From Firmicutes bacterium UBA3572 (GTDB taxonomy: Bacteria; Bacillota; Desulfotomaculia; Desulfotomaculales; Desulforudaceae), in the NCBI GenBank assembly GCA_002375985.1, contig DFNH01000039.1, positions 1 through 44,370 of the forward strand: DNA of 44,370 nt, in the 5' to 3' direction. Of the stretch, positions 39,964 through 44,370 are shown one piece after another. The position numbers and the translations under genes are program-made. The notes beneath the pieces were generated by a model, which was not told the origin of the DNA, did not search any database, and was given only the letters and a program-made list of their open reading frames with translations. How positions within the stretch are numbered: position 1 is the stretch's first letter; every line of letters starts with the position of its first letter.

Positions 39964-40995
39964 ATGGCCAGTTGCAAAGTGGAACCGCGCTTGAGAACGG
40001 AGGAGTGGGAGGCGAAGACCCTTTCACCTTACGCCTGCCGAAGTGCCGCCAGTCGTGGGCGGGAGCGCCCCGAAGAGGAGTGCAGTGTGCGTACCGTTTT
40101 CCAGCGTGACCGCGATCGCATCATCCATTCTAAGAGCTTTCGGCGGTTGAAACACAAGACCCAGGTGTTTATCATTCCGGAAGGTGATCATTTCCGGACC
40201 CGACTCACCCACACTCTGGAGGTGGCGCAGATCGCCCGGACCATCGCCCGCGCGCTGCGGCTGAACGAAGATTTGACCGAAGCCATTGCGCTGGGCCACG
40301 ATTTGGGGCATACTCCTTTCGGACACACCGGGGAGGCGGCCTTGAACGCGGTACATCCGGGCGGTTTTCGGCACAATGAACAAAGCCTGCGGGTGGTGGA
40401 GCACCTGGAGGGTGGCTGTGGCCTGAATCTGACCTGGGAGGTGCGGGACGGCATCTTAAACCACACCGGTCCGAATCGGCCCGCGACGCTGGAGGGCCAA
40501 GTGGTGCGCATCGCGGACCGCATCGCCTACATCAACCACGATATCGACGACGCCCTGCGCGGCGGGGTGTTGACGGTGGATGAACTGCCGGCCGATTGCC
40601 TCGACGTTTTGGGGCACACCCACCGCAACCGGATTAACACCATGATCGTGGATCTGATCGAGTCCAGCTGCGAGCGGCCCGAAATCACCCTTTCTCCACG
40701 GGTCGGCCAGGCAATGGACCGGTTGCGGGATTTTATGTTTGCTAGAGTATACTTGAGTTCCGCGGCGAAGCAGGAGGAAGGTAAGGCCCGGCACGTGGTC
40801 CAGTATCTTTACCGCTACTTCATGGAGCACCCGGATGCTCTGCCGGCCGAATTCCGCCGGCGGGCGGAAACTGCCGGCGGTTCGTGGGCCCAGGTGGTGT
40901 GTGATTATATTGCGGGGATGACCGACCGTTATGCGGTGGCGGTGTTTCAGGATTTGTTTGTGCCCCAAGGTTTTCCGGTGTTCCGGGAGCTCTAA
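39964..40995 (+). CDS. dgt: dGTP triphosphohydrolase-like protein
   Basis: A 343-residue HD-domain dNTPase that cuts dGTP to deoxyguanosine and triphosphate, or another dNTP. Family start SPYACRSAASRGRERPEEEC is followed by VFQRDRDRIIHSKSFRRLKHKTQVFI, which is the highly conserved dGTPase signature, then the HD core RTRLTHTLEVAQIARTIA with LGHDLGHTPFGHTGE carrying the H and D metal ligands, and GFRHNEQSLRVVE plus DRIAYINHDIDDALR. The ATG has GGGGGGG upstream. In Firmicutes it usually precedes dnaG-sigA, as here, and may be co-transcribed with them. It is the short (about 340-residue) type. Confidence 0.95.
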   Translation: MASCKVEPRLRTEEWEAKTLSPYACRSAASRGRERPEEECSVRTVFQRDRDRIIHSKSFRRLKHKTQVFIIPEGDHFRTRLTHTLEVAQIARTIARALRLNEDLTEAIALGHDLGHTPFGHTGEAALNAVHPGGFRHNEQSLRVVEHLEGGCGLNLTWEVRDGILNHTGPNRPATLEGQVVRIADRIAYINHDIDDALRGGVLTVDELPADCLDVLGHTHRNRINTMIVDLIESSCERPEITLSPRVGQAMDRLRDFMFARVYLSSAAKQEEGKARHVVQYLYRYFMEHPDALPAEFRRRAETAGGSWAQVVCDYIAGMTDRYAVAVFQDLFVPQGFPVFREL

Positions 40996-41077
40996 AAATT
41001 GTCGACGCAGAGCAGGAAATTGAGATGAAAGGCGCGAATCAATCAGGTAGTGGATACTGGCTTAGCGGGTGGTCCTT

Positions 41078-42847
41078 GTGAGCGGGATGATCCCCGAAAC
41101 ATTGGTGGCAGAGGTCTTCGCCCGGACGGACATTCTGGATGTGATCTCTGAGTACGTGCGTCTGGAGAAGAAAGGACGCCATCACTTGGGGCTCTGCCCG
41201 TTCCACCAGGAGAAGACGCCGTCCTTCACGGTGACACCCGAACGACAGATGTTCTACTGTTTTGGCTGCGGGGTGGGAGGCAACGTCTTTAAGTTTCTGA
41301 TGCTTAAAGAAAACCTTACTTTTCCCGAAAGCGTAAGGTTCCTGGCTAAGCGTGCGGGGGTGCACATTCCGGAGGTTACCTCCCCCCGGGACGAAAAGTT
41401 GGAGAGGTTTTTCCAGGTTAACGAATGGGCCCGGGATTATTTCCGGCAGCAACTGGAGTCGAGGGAGCAGGGTGCTCCCGCGCGGGATTACCTGGCCCGG
41501 CGAGGTATTACCCCTGAAATCCGGGATGAATTCCAGCTTGGTTTTGCCCCGCCGAGGTGGGATGCACTGGTTAACTACCTGACCAGGAAGGGCTGTCGTG
41601 CCGAGGATTTGGTAGTGCTGGGGTTGGTGAACCGGGGGGAAAGGGGAACTTACTACGACCGCTTTCGCAACCGCATCATCTTTCCGGTATGGAACGCGTC
41701 GGGGCGGGTGATCGGCTTCGGAGGACGGGTGCTGGACGACAGCCAGCCGAAGTACCTCAATTCTCCAGAGACGCCGGTGTTTCACAAGGGGCAGGTGCTT
41801 TACGCCCTGCACCTGGCGCGTCAAGCGATACGTAACGAGGGTTGTGTGGTAATTGTTGAAGGTTACTTGGACGCCATCACGGCCCACCAGTACGGTATCC
41901 GGAATACGGTGGCTTCGTTAGGCACCAGTCTGACGCAGGACCAGGGCCGGCTGTTAATGCGGTACACCATGGATGCCTTGATTGCTTACGACGCGGACGC
42001 GGCTGGGGTTGCGGCCACCATTCGGAGCCTGGATTTGCTTCAGGAACTCGGTTGCCGGGTGAGGGTGGTCAGCGTACCGGAGGGTCAGGATCCCGACGGA
42101 TTTCTACGGGAGGCGGGCGTTACGGGCTGGCGGCAATTGGTTGCTGGAGCCACACCTTTACTGGAATATAAGCTGGCCAGAATCGCAGCCCGGACCGGTA
42201 CGGCAACGGCGGCCGAAAGGCTGGCGGCCCTGAGGGAAGTGATACCCAATCTGCACGCCTTATCAAGTGAGGTGGAACGGGAGGAAGGTTTTCAGATCGC
42301 AGCCAGGACCCTGGGCGTAACGTGGGAAACCATTCGCGGTGAATATCGCCGGTTTACGTCCCACACCAAAGGAAATTGGGCAAAAACGGATAAAATTGCT
42401 AAAAAGCTGCATAATATAGTTACTAAGCCGTCCCAGGCTAGGGAAAAAGCCGAAACTGGCATCCTGCGCATCGTTCTGCATAATCCCTCGTTATTGGAGA
42501 CGGTGAAACAGGAGTTGGGCGATGCGTTTTTTAAAAACGGCAGACATCAGCGTATCTTCGAAACCTATCTGCGGTATTATAATCAACCCGGTTTTGCGCC
42601 GGCGCTGCTGGCTAATTACTTGGAGGAAACCGAACAGGAAATCTTTAATGCCCTGATGGGGCGGGAGCTGGACGCCAAAGACCAGCAGTCGGAGTTAAAA
42701 GCATATATTGAAGCAATTAAACGTCTGAACATCCGGGAAAAAAGAAGGGAACTCCTGGACGACCTGGCCGCCGCTGAAAGGGCGGGCGACCGGGAACGGG
42801 TGAACCGGCTGATGCAGGAGATTCAAGAGGTTTCCAAGACACCCTAG
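41078..42847 (+). CDS. dnaG: DNA primase DnaG
   Basis: A 589-residue bacterial primase. The N-terminal CHC2 zinc domain is at about 35-65 (LCPFHQEKTPSFTV and MFYCFGCGVGGNVF). The RNA-polymerase core contains ARDYLARRGITPEIRDEF, YYDRFRNRIIFPVWN and FGGRVLDDSQPKYLNSPET, then the TOPRIM acidic motifs in VVIVEGYLDAITAHQYG and LIAYDADAAG. The C-terminal helicase-binding domain contacts DnaB. Start choice: GTG 41078 is 5 bases after GGGTGG, while GTG 41069 and ATG 41087 are alternatives. It is directly followed by sigA with a 16-base gap, the macromolecular-synthesis pair. A TTGTCGAC near 41003 looks like a Spo0A box but is one base off. Confidence 0.97.
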   Translation: MSGMIPETLVAEVFARTDILDVISEYVRLEKKGRHHLGLCPFHQEKTPSFTVTPERQMFYCFGCGVGGNVFKFLMLKENLTFPESVRFLAKRAGVHIPEVTSPRDEKLERFFQVNEWARDYFRQQLESREQGAPARDYLARRGITPEIRDEFQLGFAPPRWDALVNYLTRKGCRAEDLVVLGLVNRGERGTYYDRFRNRIIFPVWNASGRVIGFGGRVLDDSQPKYLNSPETPVFHKGQVLYALHLARQAIRNEGCVVIVEGYLDAITAHQYGIRNTVASLGTSLTQDQGRLLMRYTMDALIAYDADAAGVAATIRSLDLLQELGCRVRVVSVPEGQDPDGFLREAGVTGWRQLVAGATPLLEYKLARIAARTGTATAAERLAALREVIPNLHALSSEVEREEGFQIAARTLGVTWETIRGEYRRFTSHTKGNWAKTDKIAKKLHNIVTKPSQAREKAETGILRIVLHNPSLLETVKQELGDAFFKNGRHQRIFETYLRYYNQPGFAPALLANYLEETEQEIFNALMGRELDAKDQQSELKAYIEAIKRLNIREKRRELLDDLAAAERAGDRERVNRLMQEIQEVSKTP

Positions 42848-42863
42848 AGAGGGGGGAGCAAGT

Positions 42864-43946
42864 GTGAGGGAAGAGGCGCAAATCTACATACAGGATCTCG
42901 TGGAAAAGGGCAAGCAGCGGGGGTCGCTGACTTACAACGAGGTGATGGACACCCTGCAGAGCATTGACTTGACCCCCGACCAGATTGACGACGTGTACGA
43001 AAAACTCGCCGGCGAAGGGATTGACGTGGTTCCGGACGGCCCGGAACTGGTGCCCTTGGTTGATGATGAAGCGCACGAAGGAGAGCCGGAAGCGGAGATT
43101 GCGGTTCCGGAAGGCATCGACATTGATGACCCGGTACGTATGTACCTGAAGGAGATCGGGCGTATTCCCCTGTTGACTCCGGATGAAGAGGTTGAACTGG
43201 CCAAAAGGATGGAGGCGGGGGACGAAGAGGCCAAACGGCGCTTGATTGAGGCTAACCTTCGTCTGGTGGTCAGTATCGCCAAACGGTATGTGGGTCGAGG
43301 TATGCTCTTCTTGGACCTGATCCAGGAGGGTAATCTTGGTCTGATCAAGGCCGTGGAGAAGTTTGACTACCGTAAGGGCTACAAGTTCAGCACTTACGCT
43401 ACGTGGTGGATCCGGCAGGCCATCACCAGGGCGATTGCGGACCAGGCGCGGACGATCCGTATCCCGGTGCACATGGTTGAAACCATCAACAAGCTCATCC
43501 GGGTCTCGCGGCAGTTGCTGCAGGAGTTGGGGCGCGAACCCATGCCCGAGGAGATCGCCCGGGAGATGGACATCTCGGAAGAGAAGGTGCGCGAGATCAT
43601 GAAGATCGCGCAAGAGCCGGTTTCCCTGGAGACGCCGATCGGGGAAGAGGAAGACTCCCACCTGGGGGATTTCATCGAGGATCAGGACGCCCAAGCACCG
43701 GCCGAAGAAGCATCCTTTACCTTGCTCCGGGAACAGCTGGACGATGTTTTAAAAACCCTTACCGAAAGGGAGCAGCGTGTGCTCCGGCTACGGTTCGGGT
43801 TGGACGACGGCCGGGCGCGGACACTCGAGGAAGTGGGTCAGGAGTTTGGCGTAACGCGGGAGCGTATCCGGCAGATAGAAGCCAAAACACTCCGGAAACT
43901 GCGGCACCCCAGCCGGAGCAAGAAACTGAAGGACTACCTGGAATAA
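42864..43946 (+). CDS. sigA: Primary RNA polymerase sigma factor SigA
   Basis: A 360-residue sigma-70 factor of the housekeeping type, the usual short form in Gram-positive bacteria. The N-terminal region 1.1 (KGKQRGSLTYNEVMDTLQSI) is followed by region 1.2 (DDPVRMYLKEIGRIPLLTPD), region 2 (IEANLRLVVSIAKRYVGRGM and FDYRKGYKFSTYATWWIRQA, the -10 contacts), region 3 and region 4 (LTEREQRVLRLRFGLDDG and GVTRERIRQIEAKTLRKLR, the -35 contacts). GTG 42864 has GAGGGGGGAG about 6 bases upstream. It follows dnaG after 16 bases and is closed by a terminator that overlaps the tRNA promoter. Confidence 0.98.
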   Translation: MREEAQIYIQDLVEKGKQRGSLTYNEVMDTLQSIDLTPDQIDDVYEKLAGEGIDVVPDGPELVPLVDDEAHEGEPEAEIAVPEGIDIDDPVRMYLKEIGRIPLLTPDEEVELAKRMEAGDEEAKRRLIEANLRLVVSIAKRYVGRGMLFLDLIQEGNLGLIKAVEKFDYRKGYKFSTYATWWIRQAITRAIADQARTIRIPVHMVETINKLIRVSRQLLQELGREPMPEEIAREMDISEEKVREIMKIAQEPVSLETPIGEEEDSHLGDFIEDQDAQAPAEEASFTLLREQLDDVLKTLTEREQRVLRLRFGLDDGRARTLEEVGQEFGVTRERIRQIEAKTLRKLRHPSRSKKLKDYLE

Positions 43947-43952
43947 TGAAAG

Positions 43953-43984
43953 CGGCCCCCACATTGACGGCGGGGCCGTTATTA
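43953..43984 (+). terminator. Terminator of sigA
   Basis: CGGCCCC (43953-43959) pairs with GGGGCCG (43972-43978) around a 12-base loop, followed by TTATTAG. It ends the dnaG-sigA operon, and its loop contains the -35 of the tRNA promoter. Confidence 0.75.
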
Positions 43985-43993
43985 GTTTATAAT
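43964..43993 (+). promoter_or_regulatory. Sigma-A promoter of the tRNA pair
   Basis: TTGACG (43964-43969) is 18 bases from a perfect TATAAT (43988-43993); the first tRNA begins 20 bases later. It overlaps the sigA terminator. Confidence 0.8.
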
Positions 43994-44012
43994 GAACCTT
44001 GCACGACTTTGC

Positions 44013-44088
44013 GGGCCCATAGCTCAACGGTCAGAGCATCCGGCTCATAACCGGCTGGTTCCAGGTTCGAATCCTGGTGGGCCCACCA
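44013..44088 (+). tRNA. tRNA-Ile2 (CAT) or tRNA-Met (CAT)
   Basis: A 76-base tRNA with encoded CCA. The acceptor pairs GGGCCCA with TGGGCCC, the T arm is CCAGG-TTCGAAT-CCTGG and the anticodon loop is CTCATAA, so the anticodon is CAT. The overall sequence (GC-rich acceptor, A73, AGAGCA) is more like tRNA-Ile2, where TilS converts C34 to lysidine, than elongator tRNA-Met, but the sequence alone does not settle it. The anticodon stem has one T27-C43 mismatch. Confidence 0.85.
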
Positions 44089-44102
44089 AAAGCAGGCAAA
44101 AG

Positions 44103-44177
44103 GGGCGATTAGCTCAGGGGGAGAGCACCTGCCTTACAAGCAGGGGGTCGCAAGTTCAAATCTTGCATCGCCCACCA
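44103..44177 (+). tRNA. tRNA-Val (TAC)
   Basis: A 75-base tRNA with encoded CCA. Acceptor GGGCGAT pairs with ATCGCCC, the anticodon stem is CCTGC/GCAGG with loop CTTACAA, so the anticodon is TAC (valine). D and T arms are normal. It lies 14 bases after the first tRNA and probably shares its transcript. Confidence 0.93.
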
Positions 44178-44183
44178 GAAACC

Positions 44184-44212
44184 AAAGGCTCCCATTTAGT
44201 TTGGGGGCTTTT
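44184..44212 (+). terminator. Terminator after the tRNA pair
   Basis: AAAGGCTCCC (44184-44193) pairs with GGGGGCTTTT (44203-44212) through ten pairs including two G-U wobbles, followed by CC and then T-rich sequence. It ends the tRNA transcript. Nothing else is visible to the window end. Confidence 0.75.
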
Positions 44213-44370
44213 CCATTCTACAAGACTTTTTTGCAATGGTTCTTTTGAATCATTCCAGGCTGTGACCATAACCGAGGTAGTTTAGATTGGTTTCGTAACA
44301 TGCAGCAGTCTCAAGCCTTTAGGGTTTGGGATTCTTGTTTGTAACGCCGTGTTAATGGCCAGTATAAAAT

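Noticed and set aside
40999..41006. Spo0A-box-like TTGTCGAC before dnaG
   Set aside because: One mismatch to TTGTCGAA and the site is a SalI-like palindrome; a single 8-base near-match is weak.
1..44370. CRISPR array, prophage, insertion sequence or rRNA operon
   Set aside because: No regular direct repeats with spacers, no transposase or phage structural genes and no rRNA sequence were seen.

Overview
The window looks like chromosome from a spore-forming, probably anaerobic Firmicute of the Desulfotomaculum/Pelotomaculum/Desulforudis type (Peptococcaceae or a close relative). The reasons are strong GGAGG ribosome sites with many GTG and TTG starts, a GC-rich core, a GerM-domain lipoprotein, a NapH-like ferredoxin module, and the gene order recO / glyQ-glyS / ccpN / PPDK regulator / dgt / dnaG / sigA, which is typical of that group. 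This placement is inferred from gene content. No rRNA or species-specific marker is present.

Layout. 0.25-1.9 kb: a metallo-beta-lactamase-fold hydrolase and a GerMN lipoprotein. 2.0-6.6 kb (minus): a heat-shock cluster, hspR - hsp20 - (internal terminator) - dnaJ/cbpA - clpB, with a sigma-A promoter carrying palindromic operator candidates. 6.8-8.6 kb: a YfcE-type phosphodiesterase, a small unknown protein and a TIGR01777 epimerase. 8.7-12.4 kb: an FtsA-like ATPase fused to repeated beta-grasp-like units, a cysteine-cluster protein and a DUF1287 lipoprotein. 12.4-14.1 kb (minus): a redox operon of a 47-residue CxxC protein, a NapH-like Fe-S membrane protein and a TlpA-like thioredoxin whose active site reads U-R-P-C across an in-frame UGA. 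This is the strongest novelty in the window, a likely selenoprotein with a SECIS-like hairpin. An inverted pair of perfect DnaA boxes lies inside this operon. 14.2-19.2 kb: small unknown proteins, an orphan histidine kinase, a YdcF-family protein and a LytS/LytR-type two-component pair. 19.3-22.6 kb: acpS, the NAD(P)HX repair enzyme, a small membrane protein and alr. 22.9-27.2 kb: an MFS exporter, then rtcB and cca translationally coupled (RNA ligation and tRNA 3'-end maturation). 27.3-30.4 kb: a LysM-NlpC/P60 cell-wall hydrolase, mgtE and the convergent ubiX. 30.6-33.8 kb: recO, then a chemoreceptor with A-rich codon use and an orphan reading-frame fragment that interrupt the expected recO-glyQ neighbourhood. 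33.8-44.2 kb: glyQ-glyS, ccpN, the PPDK regulator, thpR, an FMN reductase-like flavoprotein, dgt, dnaG, sigA, then tRNA-Ile2/Met(CAT) and tRNA-Val(TAC).

Most of the window is housekeeping. hspR and its operon handle protein folding stress. ccpN and the PPDK regulator control gluconeogenic and pyruvate-phosphate metabolism. dnaG-sigA is the classical macromolecular-synthesis pair. rtcB, cca and thpR are RNA end-processing functions. No CRISPR array, prophage, insertion sequence or rRNA operon was seen.
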